DNA from: Chloroflexota bacterium
GTDB lineage: Bacteria > Chloroflexota > Anaerolineae > Promineifilales > Promineifilaceae
Assembly (NCBI GenBank): GCA_013112725.1
Contig: JABFFZ010000048.1
Coordinates: forward strand, 1 to 42,920
Length of the DNA: 42,920 nt
Direction: 5' to 3'
Shown here: positions 1 to 6,232 of the stretch, piece by piece
Layout: each line of letters starts with the position of its first letter
Position numbering within the stretch: position 1 is the stretch's first letter
Made by a program: the position numbers and the translations under genes
The notes under the pieces: generated by a model
The model's database searches: none
Told to the model about the DNA's origin: nothing
Seen by the model: only the letters and a program-made list of their open reading frames with translations

Positions 1-34
1 TTATACCAACGAAGGGCATAATCTGACATTTTAG

Positions 35-130
35 CCGGCGGTTGAAACCGCGCCTACAAGGACGAAGTCGGCCTTCGCCGACTGGTCCCCAGACCGCGCA
101 GGCGGTCTTTGCACTTGTTGCTGCGAATTC
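35..130. repeat. Dispersed palindromic repeat, copy A
   Basis: Non-coding stretch with nested short inverted repeats: CGGCGGTTGAAACCGCG, AGTCGGCCTTCGCCGACT and AGACCGCGCAGGCGGTCT. A related stretch with the same order of blocks (CGGCGATTAAAATCG, then CTACA, then GTCAGCGAAGGCCGACT) lies at 42274-42350. This suggests a dispersed repeat family in this genome. No gene is seen in 1-153. Confidence 0.55.
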
Positions 131-153
131 CATTCGCCGGGCAAAATGACACT

Positions 154-621
154 TTATGGCCTTTGACAGTATATACCACAGGTTTTTGACCTGTATAGAT
201 ACGTCAGGTTTGTTTGCAGGATTTCTTCGGCAATTCCGATCTGGCTGAGGATCTGGCGGCTCTGTGCGAATGAGATGACCGTGTTGCCCTTCCCGGTAAT
301 GTCAACGTAGTTGTCCCCCGGTTTTGTCCAGCGTTTTATCAGCGGGATGGCCTCAACCTGGACATCGAGGACCAGCAGCGGAACCCCTTCCCGTTTGAGT
401 TCTTCGGTCAGACCGGCATGGTCAATGTGGTAATGGGTGGCGAGTGCGTAACGGATCTCGTGGAGGGGCACGCCCATCCGCTTGAGGTTCGCCTTCATGG
501 TTCCCAGGGTCCCCGGCCAGCCGATGTCCACCAGCAGGCGAGACGCACCGGCGCTGACAACCCAGTAGTGGGTTGAACGGTAACCGACGTTCACAATGGT
601 CACGGGGGCTGCTTTGTCCAT
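154..621 (-). pseudogene. Truncated metallo-beta-lactamase-fold hydrolase
   Basis: The N-terminal half of an MBL-fold protein: a beta-strand start, LLVDIGWPG, then the metal-binding THYHIDHAG motif (HxHxDH) at about residues 62-70. Family members run past 200 residues. After the HxHxDH motif they carry a further His (typically in a TPGHS-like segment) and an Asp as metal ligands. Here the frame reads through IGIAEEILQT and then ends in an unrelated tail at 155 residues, so the remaining ligands are missing. The tail coincides with an inverted repeat (ACAGGT/ACCTGT, 178-194) and then with the repeat at 35-130. It therefore looks like a gene broken at its 3' end by repeat DNA. The substrate cannot be inferred. 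A short functional variant is possible but unlikely. Confidence 0.6.
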
Positions 622-660
622 TGTTATTGTGGGTCTTCAGGAATTCAGGGGGTTGACAAC

Positions 661-716
661 CCGTGAATGTGAAACGTGACCAGAGACATCACGGTTCACG
701 CCTCACGTTTCACGCC
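661..716. repeat. Tandem 7-mer type repeat (TCACGTT/TCACGCC units)
   Basis: Variants of GTGAAACGTGA on the left face their reverse complements (TCACGCC, TCACGTT, TCACGCC) on the right, giving an imperfect hairpin. It fills the gap between the truncated MBL gene and the next small gene. It has the same architecture as the other tandem-unit palindromes in this window. Confidence 0.6.
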
Positions 717-764
717 AAACCCCACGAAATCCCAAAGAGCCGTTATTGTTAGATTTGCGCCTTC

Positions 765-947
765 TCACTGCGGATTATCGGCCGGGAAAAGTTTCCATCC
801 TACCATGAAACCAATGATAGCCCCCAACCCACCGCCCGGTCCCGGCATCCAACCACTGCCAAAACCAAGCACCCCGCTGGTTATACCAAAAATAACAACC
901 CCCAAACCCGCACAGATAGCCGCAACTAACAAGATTTTCCAGTTCAT
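765..947 (-). CDS. Small two-helix membrane protein, unknown
   Basis: A 60-residue protein with a hydrophobic N-terminal helix (about 4-24), a Gly/Pro-rich middle (SGWMPGPGGGLG) and a second hydrophobic segment (about 40-54, AIIGFMVGWKLF). Glycine-rich helices suggest a small integral membrane protein. No family is recognised. It lies downstream of the Bax-inhibitor-like gene on the same strand, separated only by a TGGCAAG-type repeat. No clear ribosome-binding site precedes the ATG. Competing frames on both strands lack a comparable hydrophobic pattern. Confidence 0.45.
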   Translation of the reverse strand: MNWKILLVAAICAGLGVVIFGITSGVLGFGSGWMPGPGGGLGAIIGFMVGWKLFPADNPQ

Positions 948-958
948 TGTGTTTTAGT

Positions 959-999
959 GGTGGCAAGTGGCAGGTGGCAAGTAACTTACCACTTGCCAC
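959..999. repeat. TGGCAAG-unit palindrome
   Basis: Three TGGCAAG/TGGCAGG units followed by ACTTACCACTTGCCAC, the inverted copy. The same unit, as TTGCCAC, recurs inside the gene at 38451-40562. Confidence 0.65.
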
Positions 1000-1000
1000 A

Positions 1001-1741
1001 TTACCGCCGCCGCCCAAAAATGCGTAGCAAGAAGAGGAACAGGTTAATAAAGTCCAGGTAGAGAGTCAGCGCGCCCATCACGCCAATACTGCTAATCACC
1101 TGTCCCTCCGTCCGCCCAGACATCGCCGCCGCATAGGTCATCTTCTTAATCTTCTGACTGTCATAGGCAATCAGCCCCATAAAAATCAGCACCCCGGCGT
1201 AGGTAATAATCCAATACAGCGTTTCGCTGAAGAAAAAGATATTGACAATCGAAGCCAGAATTAGCCCCAACAAGCTAAAGAGCAAAATTGGCCCCCAGCG
1301 CGTCAGGTCTTGTTTGGTTGTCAGCCCCACCACCGTCAACAGCACAAAAATAACGGTGGTCAGCCCAAAGGTAAAGAAAATGGAATTGGCCGCATAAACG
1401 ATAAAAATGGCCGACAACCACACCCCCATCAACGCCGCAAAGAGCATAAACAGCGCCAACGCCCGCCCCGACGCCATGGTGCGCGCCGAACGGCCGATGG
1501 CAAAAATTAGAGCAAACATACCAATAAGAAAGCCAAAATAGACCCATCCACTGCTGTAGATAAAGTTCAACAGCGCCGGACTCGTCAACGTCAGCAGACT
1601 GGCCACGGTGGTCACAAACAACCCCAACGTCATCCAGCCATACACTCGCACCATGACGGCGTTAAACATTTCGCTCAACTGCTGCTCGGAAATTTGCACC
1701 GGCAACGGTTCACTTTGCCCAAAATCTGATTCGTAAGACAT
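1001..1741 (-). CDS. Bax inhibitor-1/YccA family membrane protein
   Basis: A 246-residue protein with a short polar N-terminus, then about seven hydrophobic helices from residue 30 to the end. Pattern and length fit the BI-1/YccA/TMBIM family: VMVRVYGWMTLGLF at the start of TM1, IAYDSQKIKKM before the last helices, and LTLYLDFINLFLFLLRIFG at the C-terminus. The family forms pH-sensitive leak channels and modulates membrane proteases or stress responses; the role here is inferred only. The ATG is preceded by TAAGGAGG on the minus strand, a strong ribosome-binding site. The upstream neighbour is divergent (1982 onward), so it has its own promoter region in 1742-1981. Confidence 0.9.
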   Translation of the reverse strand: MSYESDFGQSEPLPVQISEQQLSEMFNAVMVRVYGWMTLGLFVTTVASLLTLTSPALLNFIYSSGWVYFGFLIGMFALIFAIGRSARTMASGRALALFMLFAALMGVWLSAIFIVYAANSIFFTFGLTTVIFVLLTVVGLTTKQDLTRWGPILLFSLLGLILASIVNIFFFSETLYWIITYAGVLIFMGLIAYDSQKIKKMTYAAAMSGRTEGQVISSIGVMGALTLYLDFINLFLFLLRIFGRRR

Positions 1742-1875
1742 GGTTTCCTCCTTAGGAATTAGGAATTATGAAGGATGAATTATGAATTTTATCCCTTGTC
1801 GTGCGCTCCACGCATGGGGGAAATCAAACATCCTTCAGCCAGGGTGGCGGCATTTTAGCATATTTGCGTCAGGAG

Positions 1876-1902
1876 TGTCACAAAACGGCCGTCACCCCCG
1901 TC
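1876..1902 (+). promoter_or_regulatory. ECF41-type promoter (TGTCACA-N16-CGTC)
   Basis: TGTCACA at 1876-1882 and CGTC at 1899-1902 are separated by exactly 16 bases. This matches the bipartite promoter described for ECF41 sigma factors. It lies about 80 bases upstream of the oxidoreductase whose next downstream gene is an ECF41 sigma factor, implying that the sigma factor drives its own operon. Confidence 0.75.
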
Positions 1903-1906
1903 TTCT

Positions 1907-1961
1907 GTTTGTAGTAGGCGATTTATCGCCTTTTGACGGCGATAAATCGCCTACTACAAAC
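1907..1961. repeat. Perfect 24-bp inverted repeat, 7-base loop
   Basis: The arms 1907-1930 and 1938-1961 are perfectly complementary, centred on GTAGTAGGCGATTTATCGCC. A diverged relative occurs at 28270-28324. The hairpin lies just downstream of the putative ECF41 promoter, so it would form the very 5' end of the transcript, ahead of the ribosome-binding site GGAG at 1971-1974. It may be a mobile palindromic repeat that has been captured as a leader structure. Confidence 0.85.
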
Positions 1962-1981
1962 GTGATAACAGGAGACAAAAC

Positions 1982-3301
1982 ATGAACCAATTGACAACTA
2001 CCAGTGTACACACGGCCGTCATCGGCAGCGGATTGGCCGGTTTAACCGCCGCGGCCACCCTGGCCCGCGCCGGGAAAAGTGTGCTGCTGCTGGAAAAAGC
2101 ACGGCGCATCGGCGGGCGCGCCCTCAGCCAGCAGCGCGGCGATTTTACCCTTAACCTGGGGCCACACGCCCTCTACGTCGGCGGCGGTGCGCCTGACATT
2201 CTGGCCGAATTGGGCATCGCCTGGACGGGCCACAAACCCGATTTGCGCGGTTCGGCCGTGTATCAGAACCGCCTCGTGCCTATGCCCGGCGTACCCCAGG
2301 ATTTGTTAGCCACCCACTGGCTGACGCCGGCCGAAAAAGCCGCCATGATGCGCCTGCTGTGGCGTATTACCCACACGCCGCCAGAATCCGTCGCCGGTAT
2401 CTCCCTGGCCGATTGGGTCAATGGGCAAACCCGTTCCGCAGCGCTGCGCCATTTCCTGCATTTGCTGGCGCGCACAGCTACCTACGCCAACGCACCCGAA
2501 CTTGCCAGCACCGCCATCTTCCTGCGCCAATTCCAACTGGCTTATCGCCACAATGTGCGCTATCTGGACGGCGGCTGGCAAACACTGGTGGATGGGCTGC
2601 GCGCCGCCGCGGAAACGGCCGGCGCCACCATGCACACCGGGGCGCGGGTTATGGCTGTGCGTGAGCATCCCACCCACGCCACCATCTTCCTGGCCGACGG
2701 GCAAAGCATCCAGGCCACGGCCGTCATCCTGGCCGTTGATCCCCAAACCGCCAGCCAGCTATTGCCGGAACATGAACAACTGCGGCAGTGGGCGGCTACG
2801 GCCGTGCCCGTCCGGGCCGCCTGTCTGGATGTGGTATTACGCCACGTCCCCCATCCTGACCGGCGCTATGTGTTGGGGCTGGATCAGCCGCTGTACTTTT
2901 CTAACCATTCGGCCGTGGCCCGCTTTGGGCCGGACGGCGGCAGCGTCATCCACGTGGCCAAATATCTACCACCCGGCGCTTCGGATGCCGCCCAGGATGA
3001 AGCCGAACTGGAAGCCATGCTCGACCTGGTGCAGCCAGGCTGGCGCACCGAGTTAATCGAACGGCGCTTCTTGCCACACATGACGGTGGTGAACGATCTG
3101 GCGCGGGCGGAAAATGGGGGGCTACACGGCCGTCCCGGATATGCTCTGCCCCACAGCCAGCGCCTCTACCTGGCCGGTGACTGGGTAGGCCCACAAGGTT
3201 GGCTGGCCGACGCCGCCCTGCTCAGCGGCAAACAAGCGGCGGAATTGACCCAAGAACAGAGATTGGAGATTGGGGCAATCTCCAATCTCCATCCGCTATA
3301 A
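1982..3301 (+). CDS. FAD-dependent oxidoreductase (amine oxidase/phytoene desaturase-like)
   Basis: A 439-residue flavoprotein. The dinucleotide-binding motif VIGSGLAGLTAA lies at about 13-24, followed by LLLEKARRIGGRA, the usual second FAD-contact segment. The C-terminal FAD motif LYLAGDWVG is near residue 400. Domain order and length fit the NAD(P)-binding-like flavin amine oxidase, protoporphyrinogen oxidase and phytoene desaturase superfamily; the substrate is unknown. GGAG seven bases before the ATG supports the start. The ECF41 sigma gene follows after 8 bases, so the two are co-transcribed. ECF41 sigma factors are typically encoded beside oxidoreductases, epimerases or carboxymuconolactone decarboxylases, which fits. 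The last ~12 residues (from EQRLEIG) are encoded by an AGATTGG palindrome that appears to have replaced the native 3' end. Confidence 0.85.
   Translation: MNQLTTTSVHTAVIGSGLAGLTAAATLARAGKSVLLLEKARRIGGRALSQQRGDFTLNLGPHALYVGGGAPDILAELGIAWTGHKPDLRGSAVYQNRLVPMPGVPQDLLATHWLTPAEKAAMMRLLWRITHTPPESVAGISLADWVNGQTRSAALRHFLHLLARTATYANAPELASTAIFLRQFQLAYRHNVRYLDGGWQTLVDGLRAAAETAGATMHTGARVMAVREHPTHATIFLADGQSIQATAVILAVDPQTASQLLPEHEQLRQWAATAVPVRAACLDVVLRHVPHPDRRYVLGLDQPLYFSNHSAVARFGPDGGSVIHVAKYLPPGASDAAQDEAELEAMLDLVQPGWRTELIERRFLPHMTVVNDLARAENGGLHGRPGYALPHSQRLYLAGDWVGPQGWLADAALLSGKQAAELTQEQRLEIGAISNLHPL
3260..3293. repeat. AGATTGG palindrome inside the 3' end of a gene
   Basis: The arms GATTGGAGATT (3261-3271) and AATCTCCAATC (3277-3287) form a perfect 11-bp hairpin. 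It lies within the coding frame of the oxidoreductase and encodes its C-terminal residues. Confidence 0.85.
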
Positions 3302-3309
3302 TCACCGTT

Positions 3310-4182
3310 ATGCAGCAAACGGATACCTTCAACAGCTACCGCGCCTACCTCTTTGCCATTGCTTACCGCATGTTGGGCAGTGTGATGGACGCCGAAGATA
3401 TGGTGCAGGAAACGTACCTGCGCTGGCAAAACAGCGCTGCCGCGGCGATTGAGTCACCGAAATCATACCTGGCGGCCATCATCACCCGGCTGTGCATTGA
3501 CCATTTGCGTTCGGCCAAAGTGCAGCGTGAAACATATATGGGCGAATGGCTGCCCGAACCGTTGTTGTTGGATTCCATGCCCGCCCAGGAAGATATGGCT
3601 GCTTTATCGGATACCCTCTCTATCGCCTTTTTGGTGCTGCTAGAAACGCTCTCCCCCACCGAACGGGCCGTCTTTTTACTGCGCGAAGTTTTTGATTATG
3701 AGTACGCCGAAATAGCGGAAATGGTGGGCAAGAGCGAAGCCAACTGCCGCCAGATGGTCCGCCGCGCCCGACAACACCTGGCCGACGGCCGTCCCCGTTT
3801 CCAGTCTACCCCGGCAGAACAGCAGCACATCGTCTATCAGTTTGCCCAGGCGTGTGTACAGGGGGATATGACCGGGCTGCTGGCGCTGCTGGCTGAAGAT
3901 GTGGTGGAATATTCAGACGGCGGCGGCAAAGTCGTGGCGGCTATCAAACCGGTACACGGCGCGGAAAAGGTAGCCCGCTTCTTCCTGGGGCTGATGAAAA
4001 AATTGCCGGACACGCTGGCCTACCAGCTGGCCATTGCCAACGGCCGTCCGGCCATCCTCTCTTATCTGGACGGCGAACCCATTAACGTGACGATCCTAGA
4101 TATTGGCGACGGCCGTATCCAGCGCATTTACAACATCGTCAACCCCGATAAACTGCGGCACCTCAAGAGATTAGGAGATTGA
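3310..4182 (+). CDS. ECF41 family RNA polymerase sigma factor (SigJ-like)
   Basis: A 290-residue protein. Sigma region 2 is at about 10-70 (YLFAIAYRMLGSVMDAEDMV, QETYLRW) and region 4 at 113-157 (LSPTERAVFLLREVF, then the helix-turn-helix YAEIAEMVGKSEANCRQMV). A SnoaL-like C-terminal domain follows, carrying the two ECF41 signatures DGGGK (203-207) and NPDKL (278-282). In this group the fused C-terminal domain replaces a separate anti-sigma factor and tunes activity. The start at 3310 is preferred because the protein then begins directly before region 2; an in-frame start at 3199 would overlap the oxidoreductase by about 100 bases. A matching promoter lies at 1876-1902. The stop codon lies inside an AGATTAGG-type repeat, so the last residues may be repeat-derived. 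Confidence 0.93.
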   Translation: MQQTDTFNSYRAYLFAIAYRMLGSVMDAEDMVQETYLRWQNSAAAAIESPKSYLAAIITRLCIDHLRSAKVQRETYMGEWLPEPLLLDSMPAQEDMAALSDTLSIAFLVLLETLSPTERAVFLLREVFDYEYAEIAEMVGKSEANCRQMVRRARQHLADGRPRFQSTPAEQQHIVYQFAQACVQGDMTGLLALLAEDVVEYSDGGGKVVAAIKPVHGAEKVARFFLGLMKKLPDTLAYQLAIANGRPAILSYLDGEPINVTILDIGDGRIQRIYNIVNPDKLRHLKRLGD

Positions 4183-4188
4183 GAGATC
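4166..4188. repeat. AGATTAGG-unit repeat over a stop codon
   Basis: AGAGATTAGGAGATTGAGAG spans the end of the ECF41 gene; the TGA stop at 4180-4182 is part of it. It belongs to the same unit family as 26794-26856. Confidence 0.65.
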
Positions 4189-4234
4189 AGGGTTCTTCAG
4201 GATTTCGTGGGGTCCGGCACGATTTACGTGGTGT

Positions 4235-4270
4235 GTGATGCCTGACCGACTGGCACGGGTCAGGCATCAC
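4235..4270. terminator. Hairpin between convergent genes
   Basis: 13-bp perfect arms GTGATGCCTGACC (4235-4247) and GGTCAGGCATCAC (4258-4270) with a 10-base loop. It sits between the convergent ECF41 and GT4 genes and overlaps the GT4 stop codon. There is no long T tract, so termination is an inference from position and stability. Confidence 0.55.
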
Positions 4271-5520
4271 GAGCTACGGATCATCTCATAATTTGCCAGG
4301 ACGCGGTCGGCGACGGCCGTCCAGATGTAGATGGTTTCGATTTTGGCACGGCCGTGCTGCCCCAACCTGGTTCGCAGTGCTTCATCTGCCAGGAGTTGGT
4401 AGATGGCCTGGCTGAGGTCGGGCACGTCGCCAAATTGTACCAGCAGCCCGTTGTGGCCGTCATCCACCACGCCGGGAATGCCGCCGGCGCGGGCCGCAAT
4501 GACGGGGACGCCATGCGCCCACGCTTCTAGCAGCACAATGCCAAAGGAATCGGTACGCGAGGGCAGCAACAGGGCGGCGGCCCCGGCTAACAGGCCATGT
4601 TTGTCGGCGTCAGAGAGGATGCCCAACGGCCGTACTCCCTGCTTATCCTGTTCACTCAATCGGGCATAGAAACGGTCAAATTCGGGGGCGGGCTGGCCGA
4701 TGAGCAGCAGGGTTACGGCCGTGCCCTGCCGCCGCAATGCCAAGACTGCCTGCGCCGCATCAATCGCCCCTTTTTCAGAACTGGTCCGCCCCACAAACAA
4801 CACATAGGGTGGCTGTACGTGATGTTGCGCTAGCAGGGGGGCCGGTTCAGGCCAGACCGGCAGAGAGTCTAGACCAGTGCCGACCACATCCAGGCGGTCT
4901 GGCGAGACGCCCCAGGCAGCCAGGCCACTTTTTTCTATTTCCGTCAGGGCCAAAACGCGGTCGGCGTCAGCGAGCAGGCGCAGTTGGTGGGTCATGGTGG
5001 AGTTGCGGGTGACGCGATCATGCCCTGTGCCTAAATGGGCAAAAGGGGTGGCGACATAGGGAATGTACTGCTGCCGGGCAAATTGCCAGCCTGCCAGCAT
5101 GGGCCATTCCCAGGAGATGTTGAAACCATGCACCACGTGGAAGCGCCTGGGCAGGGATGAGAGGGTGGTTTCCAGACGGGTGATGGGCGGGATGTAGCGC
5201 GCCATGCGGCTGAGGACGGCCGTCTGGTTGCCGGGCAACATTGAAACCATGACCATCGCTTTACGCCAGGCCATGAGCGCGGGACGGCCGCCGGGAAACG
5301 GCCGTAGCCCACAGCGAATGACCGTAACCCCTTCTTCAACAGCGGCGATTGGCCGTTCTGGCCCTGTGCCCTGCCAGAGCATCTTTTCCAGGGTGGCGGC
5401 GCTGGTAACGGCCGTGACCTCATGCCCGCGCCGCGCCAGTTCCGCCGCCAGCGCCGCCACATACCGTTCGCCGCCGCCCGGAAACGGCGGGTAGGCCGGG
5501 GATAACATCAGGATGCGCAT
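4267..5520 (-). CDS. Glycosyltransferase family 4
   Basis: A 417-residue GT-B fold retaining glycosyltransferase. The N-terminal acceptor domain starts with MRILMLSPAYPPFPGGGERY, with the Gly-rich loop typical of GT4. The C-terminal nucleotide-sugar domain carries YVLFVGRTSSEKG and the DSFGIVLLEAW...G(V)PVIA segment near 325-345, equivalent to the EX7E motif with Asp for the first Glu. It would transfer a sugar from a nucleotide donor to a glycan or lipid acceptor at the inner membrane face. It is the last gene of the minus-strand glycan cluster, 60 bases after the preceding coiled-coil protein. Specificity cannot be read from sequence. Confidence 0.9.
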   Translation of the reverse strand: MRILMLSPAYPPFPGGGERYVAALAAELARRGHEVTAVTSAATLEKMLWQGTGPERPIAAVEEGVTVIRCGLRPFPGGRPALMAWRKAMVMVSMLPGNQTAVLSRMARYIPPITRLETTLSSLPRRFHVVHGFNISWEWPMLAGWQFARQQYIPYVATPFAHLGTGHDRVTRNSTMTHQLRLLADADRVLALTEIEKSGLAAWGVSPDRLDVVGTGLDSLPVWPEPAPLLAQHHVQPPYVLFVGRTSSEKGAIDAAQAVLALRRQGTAVTLLLIGQPAPEFDRFYARLSEQDKQGVRPLGILSDADKHGLLAGAAALLLPSRTDSFGIVLLEAWAHGVPVIAARAGGIPGVVDDGHNGLLVQFGDVPDLSQAIYQLLADEALRTRLGQHGRAKIETIYIWTAVADRVLANYEMIRSS

Positions 5521-5580
5521 CAGCAGGTTTTTGTCTCAAACATTGGACTCCATCCAGCGTTGAGAGCGGGCGGGGGTAGG

Positions 5581-6231
5581 CTAAACATTTTCGCCGGTTT
5601 TGCCTTCCAATTTTGCCAGCCTGTTTTCTAGTTCGGTTAATTGTGCCTGCAGCTGACCGTCCTGGTGCTGGTGCAGAGCGTCGAAGTATAGCAGCCAGTC
5701 GCCATAGGTGCGGTTGACGGTAGTTTGCCGCTGCGCCAACTTTTGCAGATAAAAAATAACCAGACTGTGTATTTCATATTTCAGGCGGTGCAGCCAAGCT
5801 CCCAAAAGCGGGATGTTGGTGGGGCGCGCATCCAACTTGATCTCCAATGTTTCCGACATGGCGTCCTCAATGTCGCTTGTGTCCCGCCAGATCGTGTCAT
5901 CGCCTGGGGCAACGGCCGTTGATGTGGTTACGACCGTTTGTGGTGACCGTTGCTGATTTTGCCGCCGCGCCTGGACAATCCGCTCCTGGTGAGCGGCGGC
6001 CATCTCTTGCAGTAGCGTCAGCAGCATATCATTCAGTTGGAATTGGCGCGCCGCCACTTCTTGCCAGTCTGGATGTTTCTGTCCTGGCTGGAATAGCTCG
6101 CTGCGCAGTTTGTTCTGGTACTCTTTCACCTGAACCACGCCGCGCCCCAATTCATCTTTAGAAATAGCGCCCTGCACCAGTTCAAATTCAATATCACTTA
6201 ACACATCTTGAGCAGTTAATACACTTTTCAT
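5581..6231 (-). CDS. Unknown coiled-coil protein of the glycan cluster
   Basis: A 216-residue soluble protein without signal peptide or membrane segments. An N-terminal helical region (about 1-85) is followed by a low-complexity Gln/Thr linker (about 88-120). A C-terminal helical region (150-212) contains HSLVIFYLQKLAQRQ and ends in a predicted coiled coil (LTELENRLAKLEGK). No family is recognised with confidence. Its ATG is one base past the stop of the GT2-GT4 fusion gene, with GAGG just upstream inside that gene, so the two are likely translationally coupled. A scaffold or length-control role beside glycosyltransferases is a guess from context only. Confidence 0.75.
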   Translation of the reverse strand: MKSVLTAQDVLSDIEFELVQGAISKDELGRGVVQVKEYQNKLRSELFQPGQKHPDWQEVAARQFQLNDMLLTLLQEMAAAHQERIVQARRQNQQRSPQTVVTTSTAVAPGDDTIWRDTSDIEDAMSETLEIKLDARPTNIPLLGAWLHRLKYEIHSLVIFYLQKLAQRQTTVNRTYGDWLLYFDALHQHQDGQLQAQLTELENRLAKLEGKTGENV

Positions 6232-6232
6232 A

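Noticed and set aside
3199..3309. Upstream start for the ECF41 sigma factor
   Set aside because: It would overlap the oxidoreductase by about 100 bases and adds residues with no sigma similarity.
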